64,000 bases of DNA from Reyranella sp. CPCC 100927 (GTDB lineage: Bacteria > Pseudomonadota > Alphaproteobacteria > Reyranellales > Reyranellaceae): assembly GCF_007859315.1 (NCBI RefSeq), contig NZ_VOHA01000005.1, positions 186,001 through 250,000 of the forward strand, in the 5' to 3' direction. Position 1 is the stretch's first letter; each line of letters begins with the position of its first letter. The position numbers and the translations under genes were made by a program. Of the stretch, positions 16,414 to 27,064 are shown in pieces. The notes beneath the pieces are model-generated. The model was not told the origin of the DNA. It made no database searches and worked only from the letters and a program-made list of their open reading frames with translations.

Positions 16414-17724
16414 TTATGCGGCCTCAGTTTGCCTGGTGAACACACGACCGCCTTCCTGAGAAAGGGGCCTCAGGCGCATCGCGTCGAGGTAGAGTCGTAG
16501 GTTTGTTTCAGGGTTGAACGAAGAGTTGGACAAGGCGACAGGTGCCGGAGGCGCGGAGCGGATGAGCCCGGCCAGTTCAGCGAAGTTGCCGATGTCGAAG
16601 AACTTGATTCGGTCCGGGTGATAGCGAGCTAGCTGACGAAAGGCTGTTGTGCGAGAGGCGAGAACTCTGCACCCCATCTCAAGTGCAATCGACACGGGGC
16701 CGGAACTGCTTTGACCAACTTCGAGGTAAGGCAACACGACTGTGTCGCAGACTGCCATCGCAGACGTGAAAGCATCGTCTGAGAGTACCCCGAGAAAGTG
16801 TATGCGGTCAGTGAGATCGTTTCGGCGGCTCGCCACGTCGGGGGCACCTGCCGTGGGTTGACCGATTCCTCCCTCCTTCAGGAGAGAGGCAACGTATGGA
16901 TCGATCTCCTGATGCTTCTTGATGTTCTGAGGATGAACGCCACCGAATACGAGGAGGTGATAGTCCTCGGGCAGCAAGCGCAACGCCCGGATCGCGACCT
17001 CGAACCCTTTGTATGATGAAAGAAAACCAAACGTACCGATCAACTTTGCGTCTGGTGGAAGCGCCGCAAGTGTTGGGAAATCCGCCCTTGTTACGGACTG
17101 CCGGATATTTCTGGCTTTTTCCGCACTCACGAAGCTCAGCGGATGATGGAAAACATGCGTTAGCTCTTGGACATCCCGCATCAACTGCATGTCGCGATAC
17201 GTATGGACGATCGCACTTACCCATTTGGTGCGCTGAAGCCGACGAAGAGTCCCGTAGATGGCATTTCCAAGAGAGGATATCTGCCGCGTGGACGACGCCG
17301 AATCGATTGCCTTCCCGATCTGCCCACGCAAAAGCGCTCGGCGAATCTCCGGCCAAGGCAGCGGGTCAACAGGATGGACTGTGTGAAAAGTAATGGTGAG
17401 AGACGGAGCGGCCTCCGCAAGGCGTACGAACCGACGTACTATTTCAGATCGAGTACGGCCGAGCGTACCGTACTCAAACTGAATGTTGACGCAGTCGAAG
17501 GTACTCAACTGCCGAGCAATTTCCTCGATGTGCTTGTCTCCCAGCTTCCGGACCCGCGGATGCGCGGTCCTCAGCAGGTACTGATCGAGGTCGAATACTG
17601 TAACGTCGGCGCTCGCTGAAAGTTGGGCTTCTAGTGCGCGTGTGTAGCCTGCAATACCGCAAAGCTCGTCATAGGTGCTGACAATCGCAACGCGACGCCC
17701 CCCAGTTGCTGCATGCGATTTCAC
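16414..17724 (-). CDS. Glycosyltransferase, GT-B fold (family 4-like)
   Basis: A 436-residue protein. The N-terminal domain starts GRRVAIVSTYDELCGIAGYTRALE, with the glycine-rich loop of GT-B enzymes. The C-terminal nucleotide-sugar domain has GTFGFLSSYKGFEVAIRAL, LLVFGG and VVLPYLEVGQSSSGPVSIALEMG, the E-containing loop of GT4. A GTG at 17724 with GAGGGGGA just upstream is taken as the start; a TTG at 17745 is also open. It is first in a four-gene unit with the capsule exporter. The donor and acceptor sugars are unknown. Confidence 0.85.
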   Translation of the reverse strand: MKSHAATGGRRVAIVSTYDELCGIAGYTRALEAQLSASADVTVFDLDQYLLRTAHPRVRKLGDKHIEEIARQLSTFDCVNIQFEYGTLGRTRSEIVRRFVRLAEAAPSLTITFHTVHPVDPLPWPEIRRALLRGQIGKAIDSASSTRQISSLGNAIYGTLRRLQRTKWVSAIVHTYRDMQLMRDVQELTHVFHHPLSFVSAEKARNIRQSVTRADFPTLAALPPDAKLIGTFGFLSSYKGFEVAIRALRLLPEDYHLLVFGGVHPQNIKKHQEIDPYVASLLKEGGIGQPTAGAPDVASRRNDLTDRIHFLGVLSDDAFTSAMAVCDTVVLPYLEVGQSSSGPVSIALEMGCRVLASRTTAFRQLARYHPDRIKFFDIGNFAELAGLIRSAPPAPVALSNSSFNPETNLRLYLDAMRLRPLSQEGGRVFTRQTEAA

Positions 17725-17815
17725 GGAGTCCCCCTCACACCACAACTACTCAACGCACTAGAACAAAAGAATTACACTTTTGCGAATAAATTCGCAGGGC
17801 CAAAAGCAATGAAAA
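17725..17815. other. AT-rich intergenic gap between trpE and the capsule operon
   Basis: This 91-base gap is clearly more AT-rich than its surroundings, with runs such as AAAAGAATTACACTTTTG and a TGCGAAT-AA-ATTCGCA hairpin at 17781-17796. It presumably holds the capsule operon promoter and the end of the trpE transcript. No T-run follows the hairpin on the minus strand, so I do not call it a terminator. Confidence 0.45.
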
Positions 17816-19324
17816 CTATCGGCCGCTGGCGAAGCGGATGGCTTCCTCGGCGGCGCGGACCAGGGCGCGCGCCTTCTGCAGGCTCTCCTGATACTCAGCC
17901 TCGAGGTCGGAGTCGGCCACGACGCCGACGCCGGACTGCACGTACATCGTGCCGTCCTTCACCAGCGCCGTGCGTAGCAGGATGCAGGTGTCCATCGAGC
18001 CGTTGGCCGAGATGTAGCCGCCGGCGCCGGCATAGATGCCGCGTCGTACCGGCTCGAGTTCGTCGATGATCTCCATCGCGCGCACCTTGGGTGCGCCCGA
18101 CAGGGTGCCGGCGGGGAAGCCGGCGATCAGTGCGTCGAGCGCCGAGAGGCCGTCCTCGATTTCGCCGTCGACGTGCGAGCTGAGGTGCTGCACGTGGCTG
18201 TATTTCTCGATGATGAACTGCTCGCGCACCTTGACCGAGCCCAGCTTGGCGACGCGGCCGACGTCGTTGCGCGCCAGGTCGAGCAGCATCAGGTGCTCGG
18301 CCCGTTCCTTGGGATCGGTCTGCAGTTCGTGGGCCAGCGCCGCGTCTTCTTCCGGCGTGGCACCGCGTGGTTTGGTGCCGGCCAGCGGCCGCACCGTGAC
18401 CACACCATCGCGCAGGCGCACCAGGATCTCGGGCGAAGAGCCGACGATGGAGAAGTCGCCGAAGTCGAAGTAGATCAAAAACGGCGACGGGTTGATGCGG
18501 CGCAGCGCGCGATAGAGCGCGATCGGCGGCAGGCGGAAGGGCACGGCGAAGCGCTGCGAGGGCACGATCTGGAACGCATCGCCGGCGTGGATGTATTCCT
18601 TGCAGCGCGCCACCATGTCCTGGAACTGCTGCTTGGTCATGTTGGCGACCGGCTCGGGCGCCGCGTGCGTCGCCGCCGTCGCCTCGCGGCGATAGGGCAG
18701 GGAGCGGTCGAGGTCGGCCACGACATCGGCCAGCCGCTCGCCGGCCAGCGCATAGGCCGCCTCTGCCGCCATGCCGGCCGCCGGCCACACCGGCGTCACC
18801 AGCGACACCATGTCGGCCAGACGGTCGAAGATGCAGATGATCGTCGGCCGCAGCATGATCGCTTCGGGCAGATCCAGCGGATCGGGATTCTTGTCCGGGA
18901 TGCGCGGCTCCATCTGCCGCACCGTGTCGTAGCCCAGGAAGCCGAACAGGCCCGACGCCATCGGCGGCAGCTCGGGCGGGATGTCCATCCGGCATTCGGC
19001 GATCAGCGCCCGCAGCGTATCGAGCGGCTTGCCGTCCAGCGGCTGGAAGGCGTTGAGATCGACGCGCGCGGTGCGGTTGATCTCGGCCTTGCCGCGCACA
19101 CAACGCCAGATCACGTCGGGCTTGAAGCCCAGGATCGAGTAGCGGCCGCGCACGGCGCCGCCTTCCACCGACTCGAGCAGGAACGCGTTGGGCCGGCCAT
19201 CGGCGAGCTTGAGCATCGCCGAGACCGGGGTTTCAAGGTCGGCGACCAGGCGGGTCCAGACAAGCTGCGGCTTGCCGGCCTGGTAGGTGGCGGCGAACGA
19301 ATCGAAGGCTGGAAAGACGGTCAT
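17816..19324 (-). CDS. trpE: Anthranilate synthase component I
   Basis: A 502-residue chorismate-utilising enzyme that makes anthranilate from chorismate and ammonia/glutamine, the first step of tryptophan synthesis. The N-terminal region has the feedback-inhibition motif LLESVEGGAVRGRYS. The C-terminal chorismate-binding core contains IVPSQRFAVPF, SSPEILVRL, GTKPRGATPEEDAAL, LMLLDLARNDVGRVA and GAPKVRAMEIIDELE. Full length. It lies 134 bases downstream of ppiD on the same strand. In many relatives trpG, trpD and trpC follow directly; here a capsule operon follows instead. Confidence 0.95.
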   Translation of the reverse strand: MTVFPAFDSFAATYQAGKPQLVWTRLVADLETPVSAMLKLADGRPNAFLLESVEGGAVRGRYSILGFKPDVIWRCVRGKAEINRTARVDLNAFQPLDGKPLDTLRALIAECRMDIPPELPPMASGLFGFLGYDTVRQMEPRIPDKNPDPLDLPEAIMLRPTIICIFDRLADMVSLVTPVWPAAGMAAEAAYALAGERLADVVADLDRSLPYRREATAATHAAPEPVANMTKQQFQDMVARCKEYIHAGDAFQIVPSQRFAVPFRLPPIALYRALRRINPSPFLIYFDFGDFSIVGSSPEILVRLRDGVVTVRPLAGTKPRGATPEEDAALAHELQTDPKERAEHLMLLDLARNDVGRVAKLGSVKVREQFIIEKYSHVQHLSSHVDGEIEDGLSALDALIAGFPAGTLSGAPKVRAMEIIDELEPVRRGIYAGAGGYISANGSMDTCILLRTALVKDGTMYVQSGVGVVADSDLEAEYQESLQKARALVRAAEEAIRFASGR

Positions 19325-19407
19325 GACACGGATCTCATCGAAAGCCGGAATGCCCGGCGTGGCGTTGTGGGTGCGCGAACGTCACCAACGCCATCGATGA
19401 GGGAGGC

Positions 19408-19429
19408 TCTCCCCGCAGGCACGGGGAGA
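19408..19429. repeat. Short hairpin, possible family C remnant
   Basis: TCTCCCCG-CAGGCA-CGGGGAGA, an 8-base-arm inverted repeat in the 134-base gap between ppiD and trpE, resembles the terminal hairpin of the family C elements. It lies in the 5' leader of trpE and could influence its expression, but no leader peptide with Trp codons was found there. Confidence 0.4.
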
Positions 19430-19458
19430 AGAGAGATAGCCGACGATCGCCACTGCCG

Positions 19459-21387
19459 TCATTGCTGCTGCTCGAGGCGGAACAGCGAGGCGAACGCCGT
19501 CGCATCGCGCTGCAGGCCGTAGCGCCGCTCCAGCGCGGCCACGAACTGGCCGGCAAGGTCGTTGGCGGCGGCGGTATCGAGTTCCTTGCCCAGCGTTTCG
19601 ACCTCGGTCGTGGCCGTCGCCGGATCGGCGGGAACGATCTCGCGCAGCCGCACCACGGCGGCGCCGTCGTCGGTGGTGACCGCGGCCGACTTGCCGAGTT
19701 CCAGCTCGAACAGCTTGGCCACCAGCGGGCCTTGCAGGCCGGCGCCGGCATCGGTCTGCGAGCGGGTGATGGCCTGCGAGGTCTTGACCTCCGACCGCAC
19801 CGAACGCGCCAGCGCCGCCAGCTCGGCCACCGCGTTGGCGCGGTCGGCGATCTCCTGGGCGCGCGTGACCGCCACCTTGCGGCGCTCGACCTCGGTCCAG
19901 GCGGCGGCGACACGCTCCTTCGCTTCCTCCAGTGTCGGCGTTCGGCTCGCCGTCACCTTGTCGGCGCGCACGACGTAGAGGGCGCCGGCCTTGGTCTCGC
20001 CGACGCCGCTGGTCTCGCCCTCGCGCAGCCGGAAGGCCGCCGCCAGGAGATCCGCCAGCCACGGCCCTTCGATCACCACCTTGCCATTGGCATCGCGGCC
20101 TTCGGCGTCGACGGCCTCGAGCTTGCGCACCTTCAGGTTCAGCTGCTCGGCCGCGGTGTCGAGGTTGTCGACGCGGGCCAGCGCCTTCTCGAGTTCCTCG
20201 ATGCGCTTGACCAGCAGGTCGGGCGCGACCTGGGCGCGGTACTCGCGCTCCAGCTGGTCCTTCACCTGCTCGAAGGTCGCCGTCTGGCCCGGCTCGATCT
20301 TGTTGACGCGCAGGACGTGCCAGCCCAGCGCGGTCTTCACCGGCGCGACGAGCCCGGCTTCCTTCGACGCGAAGGCGGCCTTGGCCAGATCGGCCGGCAG
20401 GTCGCGCTCCGTGAGCGCGCCGAGCTTGATGATGTCCTTGCCGGTGGCTTCCTTGCTGGCGTCCTCCAGCGATTTGCCGCCGGCGACCAGTTCGGCGATC
20501 TTCTTGGCCTGCGCTTCGTCGTTGACCAGGACCTGGTCGATGTCGCGCTTCTCGGGCTTGTCGAAATCGGCCTTGCGGTCGTTGAAGAGGCTGCGCAGCT
20601 GCTCGTCGGTGACCTGGACATCGGCGGCGACATCGTCGGCCGTCAGCGCCACGAACGACAGCGAACGCCGCTCCGGCAGGTTGAAGCGCCGGGCGTTGGC
20701 GTCGTAGTACGTCTTGATCTGCTCGTCGGTCGGCGCCGGCACGTCGGTCATCTTGGCGCCCTGGACCGCCACCACCTCGGCGATCCGCTGCTCGCGGCGA
20801 TAGCGGAAGATGGCATCGCGCTCGATCTTGGGCAGGGTGGCGCCCGCCGTCATCCCCAGCATCTGGTTGAGGGCGATGTCGCGGCGCAGGTCGGCGATGT
20901 ACTGGCCCTCGGTGATGCGCATGTTCTGCAGGATGCCCTGGAACTGGGCGCGGCTGAACTGGCCATCGGGGCCCCTGAAGGCCGGCGTCTGGGCGATGTT
21001 CTGGCGCACCTGCTCGTCGGAGACGACGATGCCGAGATCGGTGATGGCGCGATCCAGCAGCACGCGCTGTTCCAGCGTGCGCAGTGCCCGGTTGGGCAGG
21101 CCCAGCATGATCGCCTGGTCGTTGGTCAGCCGGGTGGGCGAGCGGCTATTGATCTGGTCCAGCTCGCGGGCGAACTGATCGCGCACCTCGCGGCCCTTGA
21201 TGGTGGTGCCGCCCAGCGTGATCGGTCCGATATGCCAGCCGCCGATACGGGAGACGACGGGATCGGCGCCCGCCATGCGCAGCGCACCACCAACACCGGC
21301 GATATCGCCCAGCACGAAGGCGACCAGGATCACGCCCAGCACCAGGGCCAGCGTGATCGAACCGGCGATTTTCCTGAACCTGTTCAT
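19459..21387 (-). CDS. ppiD: Periplasmic folding chaperone / peptidyl-prolyl isomerase, PpiD/SurA type
   Basis: A 642-residue inner-membrane-anchored protein. One N-terminal TM (about residues 8-30) is followed by a long SurA_N-like chaperone region with VVSDEQVRQNIAQTPAF and FSRAQFQGILQN. A parvulin domain sits around 255-365 (the family pattern LGWHVLRVNKIEPG is visible), with a C-terminal helical region after it. It assists folding of outer-membrane and periplasmic proteins. It is first of the ppiD-trpE pair and divergent from tpiA across a 206-base gap that should hold both promoters. Confidence 0.9.
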   Translation of the reverse strand: MNRFRKIAGSITLALVLGVILVAFVLGDIAGVGGALRMAGADPVVSRIGGWHIGPITLGGTTIKGREVRDQFARELDQINSRSPTRLTNDQAIMLGLPNRALRTLEQRVLLDRAITDLGIVVSDEQVRQNIAQTPAFRGPDGQFSRAQFQGILQNMRITEGQYIADLRRDIALNQMLGMTAGATLPKIERDAIFRYRREQRIAEVVAVQGAKMTDVPAPTDEQIKTYYDANARRFNLPERRSLSFVALTADDVAADVQVTDEQLRSLFNDRKADFDKPEKRDIDQVLVNDEAQAKKIAELVAGGKSLEDASKEATGKDIIKLGALTERDLPADLAKAAFASKEAGLVAPVKTALGWHVLRVNKIEPGQTATFEQVKDQLEREYRAQVAPDLLVKRIEELEKALARVDNLDTAAEQLNLKVRKLEAVDAEGRDANGKVVIEGPWLADLLAAAFRLREGETSGVGETKAGALYVVRADKVTASRTPTLEEAKERVAAAWTEVERRKVAVTRAQEIADRANAVAELAALARSVRSEVKTSQAITRSQTDAGAGLQGPLVAKLFELELGKSAAVTTDDGAAVVRLREIVPADPATATTEVETLGKELDTAAANDLAGQFVAALERRYGLQRDATAFASLFRLEQQQ

Positions 21388-21593
21388 GACTCTCCGAACA
21401 TGCGCCCTCGGCCGTGGGCGGCGGCGCGCATAGCTACCATCCGTGTACCCTGGCCGGCAACGCTGAATCAGCCCGCCATTTCAAGGCCTTCCAGCACAAG
21501 GCCAAGATCGTGGCCAATTGTGGGCCCGGGTTGGAGGCAAGCGATCACCGTGATAGAGGGGGCTCCCCGAAAAGTCGACCATGAGGCAACGCG

Positions 21594-22337
21594 ATGGCCC
21601 GCCGTACATTGATCGCCGGCAACTGGAAAATGAACGGCCTGGGAGCCGACGGCGTGGCATTGGCCAAGGACGTTGCCGCCGGTGCGCCGGCCGGCGTTGA
21701 GCTGCTGGTCTGCCCGCCGGCCACCCTGGTGGCGCGGATCGCCGCTGCGGTGGCCGGCAGCGCCGTCGCCGTCGGTGGCCAGGACTGCCATGGCAAGGCC
21801 AGCGGCGCCCACACCGGCGACATCAGCGCCGAGATGCTGGCTGATGCCGGCGCCCACTATGTCATTCTCGGCCATTCCGAGCGGCGCACCGATCACGGCG
21901 AGACCGACGCGGCCGTACGCGCCAAGACAGAAGCCGCCTGGCGCGCCGGCCTGAACGCGATCGTCTGCATCGGCGAGACGCTGGCCGAGCGCGACGCAGG
22001 CCGCACCCTGTCGGTCCTCGAGGCCCAGCTCACGGGCAGCGTCCCCTCGGATGCCTCGGCCGACCGGCTGGTGATCGCCTACGAGCCGGTGTGGGCGATC
22101 GGTACGGGCAAGACCCCGACCCTGGATGAGGTCGATGCCGCCCACCGTCATATCCGCGCCGTGCTGGGCCGGCTGGTGAGCGGTGCCGATGCCGTGCGTA
22201 TCCTCTATGGCGGTTCGATGAAGCCGTCGAACGCCGCCGAATTGCTGGCCATCGCCGATGTCGATGGCGGCCTGATCGGCGGCGCCAGCCTGAAGGCGGC
22301 AGACTTCCTCGCCATCGCGGCCGCCGCGCGGTCGTGA
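21594..22337 (+). CDS. tpiA: Triosephosphate isomerase
   Basis: A 247-residue TIM barrel interconverting dihydroxyacetone phosphate and glyceraldehyde-3-phosphate. Residues visible: the substrate Lys in GNWKMNG (about residue 12), catalytic His in ILGHSERR, catalytic Glu in [12 protein letters not shown] with flexible loop 6, and the phosphate-binding [11 protein letters not shown]. Normal length. It starts the tpiA-secG-pyrG run and is divergent from ppiD, the usual alphaproteobacterial order. Confidence 0.97.
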   Translation: MARRTLIAGNWKMNGLGADGVALAKDVAAGAPAGVELLVCPPATLVARIAAAVAGSAVAVGGQDCHGKASGAHTGDISAEMLADAGAHYVILGHSERRTDHGETDAAVRAKTEAAWRAGLNAIVCIGETLAERDAGRTLSVLEAQLTGSVPSDASADRLVIAYEPVWAIGTGKTPTLDEVDAAHRHIRAVLGRLVSGADAVRILYGGSMKPSNAAELLAIADVDGGLIGGASLKAADFLAIAAAARS

Positions 22338-22571
22338 TGTCTCGCCGTTGACATCACGCATCATGCTCACGAATGGCGACGCGCAGGGGCTCTTTGCAAC
22401 AGTCCGTGATGGCCGCTGTGGCATTTCGACAACACCATTTTGAAAAGCAGCAGAACGCCACGCGAAACGCCACGATGATGCTGGCATCGTGCCATCAAAG
22501 AGCCTAGAACCCGCGGCAGAAAGAATCACAGCCGAGTGGCGTGCGTTCGGCGTGATTCGAAGGTCCGGGAC
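22338..22571. other. Gap between tpiA and secG
   Basis: These 234 bases hold no reading frame I would support and no tRNA fold. A short stretch CACGATGATGCTGGCATCGTG can pair imperfectly. It may carry a separate promoter for secG, but I could not assign -35/-10 boxes. Confidence 0.4.
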
Positions 22572-22919
22572 ATGCTGGCGATTCAGAATGTCGTGCTGGC
22601 GATCCACGTGTTGATCGCTGTTAGTCTGGTCATCGCGGTTCTGCTGCAGCGGAGCGAAGGGGGTGGGCTGGGCATGGGACGCAGCGACTCGTTCATGAGT
22701 GCGCGCGGCCAGGCCAACCTGCTCACCCGGACGACCGCTATTCTTGCCGGCACGTTCTTCGCCACCAGCATCGCGCTGGCGATCCTGGCCGGCACCCACA
22801 GCAAGCCGTCCTCGTTCATGGACCAGGGCAAGCCGCCAGCAGGGCAGAGTGCACCGGCCGGTACGCCGTCCACCGGCACGCCGCCGTCGCCGTCGGGTCC
22901 GACCACGCCGACGCGCTGA
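22572..22919 (+). CDS. secG: Preprotein translocase subunit SecG
   Basis: A 115-residue inner-membrane protein with two TM helices (about residues 4-24 and 53-73) separated by the conserved LLQRSEGGGLGMG loop. A Pro/Ser/Thr-rich C-terminal tail follows, common in alphaproteobacterial SecG. It is an auxiliary subunit of SecYEG. The start at 22572 is chosen because helix 1 begins at once; an ATG at 22536 would add 12 polar residues. It lies between tpiA and pyrG, the conserved order. Confidence 0.93.
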   Translation: MLAIQNVVLAIHVLIAVSLVIAVLLQRSEGGGLGMGRSDSFMSARGQANLLTRTTAILAGTFFATSIALAILAGTHSKPSSFMDQGKPPAGQSAPAGTPSTGTPPSPSGPTTPTR

Positions 22920-23047
22920 ACCAGGTATTCTCGAACCGGAGGCGGACGCCCAGGGGCGTTCGCCTCTTTGTTTTTGGGCACATGCTCGGGGCGCTCTGCG
23001 CCGCTGCGACTGTTTTCCACAGTCGCCGGACGGCCGAAAGGACGTGA

Positions 23048-24709
<1,662 letters not shown>

Positions 24710-24717
24710 TTGTTTTT

Positions 24718-24745
24718 GGACCGCGGGCGTCCACGCCCGCGGTCC
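24718..24745. repeat. Solitary family A hairpin
   Basis: A perfect 13-base-arm palindrome, GGACCGCGGGCGT-CC-ACGCCCGCGGTCC, identical in core to both ends of the element at 9502-9596. It lies between the convergent ends of pyrG and the gene at 24751. A T-run stands before it, not after it, on the plus strand, so it is not a classic Rho-independent terminator for pyrG. It may still separate the two converging transcripts. Confidence 0.75.
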
Positions 24746-24750
24746 GAAGA

Positions 24751-25242
24751 TCAAGGCGCGCAGAGTTTCAGGTTGTGCTCGTGCCGCTCCAGCATCTCCT
24801 GCAGGAATGCCGCCAGCGCCGTGTCGTCAATCCGCGGCAGCTTGTCGCGGATCTCGCGGGCGACCCAGCTTTGCCCCTTGTCGAGGAAACGCAGCCGGTC
24901 AGGCCAGGCGGATATCGTCATGGCCTTGTCGTAGAAGCGGCCGGTGACGTGCGACGGCTCGGCGCCCAGGCGTTGCAGGTGCTCGGTCAGCCCGGCGCAA
25001 TAGCGCGCCTCGTCGTCGCGCACCGCCGCCAGCGTTTCGGGCCCGACGCCGGCATCGGGTGTAGCCTCATGGCACCAGCGTGCCAGCACGCGGGCGCCGG
25101 CGCGCTCGCTTTCCAGGAGCACATTGAGGAAGGCGGCCAGTTCAGCCGACTGCAGGCGCGGCGGCCGCGTGTAGTCCTCGAATTCGTGGGCGTAGCAGAC
25201 CGGGGAGGAGACCTCGATGGGGTCATCGTCAGGTGATGTCAT
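24751..25242 (-). CDS. Uncharacterised helical protein (possibly DUF6306)
   Basis: A 163-residue cytoplasmic protein predicted mostly helical, with regularly spaced Glu/His residues (LLESERAGARVLARWC, AAVRDDEARYCAGLTEHL, EMLERHEHNLKLCAP). The pattern suggests a four-helix, ferritin-like bundle. I think it belongs to the group annotated DUF6306, but this is from memory. The start at 25242 has GGAGG 7 bases upstream; the longer open frame to 25383 is unlikely. It is convergent with pyrG and divergent from kdsA. Confidence 0.7.
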   Translation of the reverse strand: MTSPDDDPIEVSSPVCYAHEFEDYTRPPRLQSAELAAFLNVLLESERAGARVLARWCHEATPDAGVGPETLAAVRDDEARYCAGLTEHLQRLGAEPSHVTGRFYDKAMTISAWPDRLRFLDKGQSWVAREIRDKLPRIDDTALAAFLQEMLERHEHNLKLCAP

Positions 25243-25367
25243 GGGCGATCCTCCGGACATGGTCTTGATCATGACGTAGTTACGATCAAGTGTGACGGCC
25301 AGAGGGACGGGTTGGCAATGCGGCGCAATGCGCCTATCACGCCGCCTGCACGTACAAAAAGGCGCCC

Positions 25368-26216
25368 ATGTCGAATACCTCAACGCCTCAGCGCACCGTC
25401 CGGATCGGATCGATCGACATCGCCAACGACAAGCCGTTGGCCATCATCGCCGGCCCCTGCGCGCTGGAGAGCCGCGCGCATGCCCTGGAAGTGAGCGCGG
25501 CACTGAAGGAGATCTCGACCCGGCTGGGGATCGGCCTGATCTACAAGACGTCCTTCGACAAGGCCAATCGAACGTCCGCCAACAGCCCGCGCGGCATGGG
25601 GCTGGACCTGGCCCTGCCGATCCTGGCCGAGGTGCGTGAGACCACCGGCATGCCGGTGCTGACCGACGTTCACGATGCCGGCCAGTGCAAGCCGGTCGGG
25701 GAGGTGGTCGACGTGCTGCAGATCCCGGCATTCCTGTCGCGCCAGACCGATCTTCTGCTGGCCGCAGGCGAGACCGGCCGCGCCGTCAACGTCAAGAAGG
25801 GCCAGTTCCTGGCGCCCTGGGACATGAAGAACGTAGTGGCCAAGATCGCCTCGACCGGCAATCACAACATCCTGCAGTGTGAGCGCGGCGCCAGCTTCGG
25901 CTACAACACCCTGGTGAGCGACATGCGGGCGCTGCCGATCATGGCCGCCAATGGTTACCCCGTGGTGTTCGATGCCACGCACTCGGTGCAGCAGCCGGGC
26001 GGGCAGGGCGCGACCTCGGGCGGCGAGCGCCAGTACGTGCCGGTGCTGGCCCGCGCCGCCGTGGCGGTCGGGGTAGCGGCGGTGTTCATCGAAACCCACC
26101 CGGACCCCGACAAGGCACCCTCGGACGGCCCCAACATGGTGCCGCTGCGCCAATTGCCCGGCCTGCTGGAGGAGCTGATGGCCTTCGACCGGCTGGCCAA
26201 GGCCAACCCGATCTGA
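25368..26216 (+). CDS. kdsA: 3-deoxy-8-phosphooctulonate synthase (Kdo-8-P synthase)
   Basis: A 282-residue TIM-barrel enzyme condensing phosphoenolpyruvate with arabinose-5-phosphate for the Kdo of LPS inner core. Motifs: IAGPCALES (residues about 26-34), YKTSFDKANRTS, LTDVHDAGQ, VNVKKGQFLAPWDMKNV, FDATHSVQQPGG and FIETHPDPDKAPSDGPNM. A Cys in AGPC, where the metal-free enzymes carry Asn, marks this as the metal-dependent class. Lies between pyrG and eno in the conserved order, though here several accessory genes separate it from eno. Confidence 0.97.
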   Translation: MSNTSTPQRTVRIGSIDIANDKPLAIIAGPCALESRAHALEVSAALKEISTRLGIGLIYKTSFDKANRTSANSPRGMGLDLALPILAEVRETTGMPVLTDVHDAGQCKPVGEVVDVLQIPAFLSRQTDLLLAAGETGRAVNVKKGQFLAPWDMKNVVAKIASTGNHNILQCERGASFGYNTLVSDMRALPIMAANGYPVVFDATHSVQQPGGQGATSGGERQYVPVLARAAVAVGVAAVFIETHPDPDKAPSDGPNMVPLRQLPGLLEELMAFDRLAKANPI

Positions 26217-26311
26217 CGATGGCCGCCGGGAGAGGTTAGGATAGGGCTTGCGTTGACAGCACCTGAGCGCCGCTCGACAATTGGGGCCAAATTGTTGGGA
26301 AGAGAGATAGA

Positions 26312-27064
26312 ATGCGTAAACTGCTTGGAATCTTCAGTTTAGTCGTTATGGCCTGCCTGGCAGCGGGTACTCCAGCGGTGGCGCAGATCGTCAACGAGAA
26401 CGATCCGGTGTTTCTGCGCTTCCCCGACCTGCGCAAGCGCTACTTCGGCAGTTCCGAGACCAAGGTGGCGGTGCACAAGTTCATCGCCATGCCGATGCCC
26501 AAGCAGTGCGTCTACTTCTATGTCGACGTGTACTCCAAGCCCAGCATGAGCGACCGTGACACCCGCGAGGAGGCGTTGCGTACCTGCCGCAACAACATGC
26601 AGAAGTACGGCCCCCTGGGCGAGAACTACGCCGTCTCGTGCGAGTGCCGTATCGTGATCGGCCGCGACAAGTACCGGCTCGATCCGGGCGAATTGCCGAC
26701 CCTGGGCTACGCGCCGCTGTCGCTCTTTTACCGCGATTCGGCCGGGCGCGTGACACGGGTGCACGGCTACACCGAGTTCGGCCTGCAATTCCGCCCCGGT
26801 GAGAGCGGCCCGTTGACCGTCTACACGCCGACCGGCAACCGGGTCTGCACCGGCACCATCAGCATTCCTGGCGCCTTCTCTGGCAACTTCAGCCTGAACT
26901 GCCCGGCTGCGCGCTTCACCGCCTCCGGCCAACTGCAGTACGACCAGGGGCAAAATCCCAAGGATCATACGGTGGGCCGCGGCGTGACCCCCAATGGCGG
27001 GTCGGTGACAATGGTGATCGGTCTGCCGTCGGGTGCGGCGCAGGCGCGCTATGGATCGCAATAG
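26312..27064 (+). CDS. Secreted protein of unknown function
   Basis: A 250-residue protein with a clear signal peptide (MRKLLGIFSLVVMACLAAG, cleavage after AVAQ). The mature part has a cysteine-containing region (CVYFYVDVYSK, TCRNNMQKYG, SCECRIVIG) that looks like the small lipid-A/endopeptidase-like alpha-beta domains of periplasmic proteins. A C-terminal half follows, with CTGTISIPGAFSGNFSLNC. Four or more Cys may form disulfides. A purine-rich ribosome site GGGAAGAGAG precedes the ATG. It overlaps the start of the next secreted protein by 14 bases, so the two are probably coupled. Family not recognised. Confidence 0.75.
   Translation: MRKLLGIFSLVVMACLAAGTPAVAQIVNENDPVFLRFPDLRKRYFGSSETKVAVHKFIAMPMPKQCVYFYVDVYSKPSMSDRDTREEALRTCRNNMQKYGPLGENYAVSCECRIVIGRDKYRLDPGELPTLGYAPLSLFYRDSAGRVTRVHGYTEFGLQFRPGESGPLTVYTPTGNRVCTGTISIPGAFSGNFSLNCPAARFTASGQLQYDQGQNPKDHTVGRGVTPNGGSVTMVIGLPSGAAQARYGSQ

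Noticed and set aside
17781-17796. Terminator after trpE
   Set aside because: The short AT-rich hairpin has no following T-run on the minus strand and lies within a generally AT-rich stretch.
24718-24745. Rho-independent terminator for pyrG
   Set aside because: The stem is strong but the T-run precedes it on the plus strand, and the same hairpin recurs as a repeat elsewhere.
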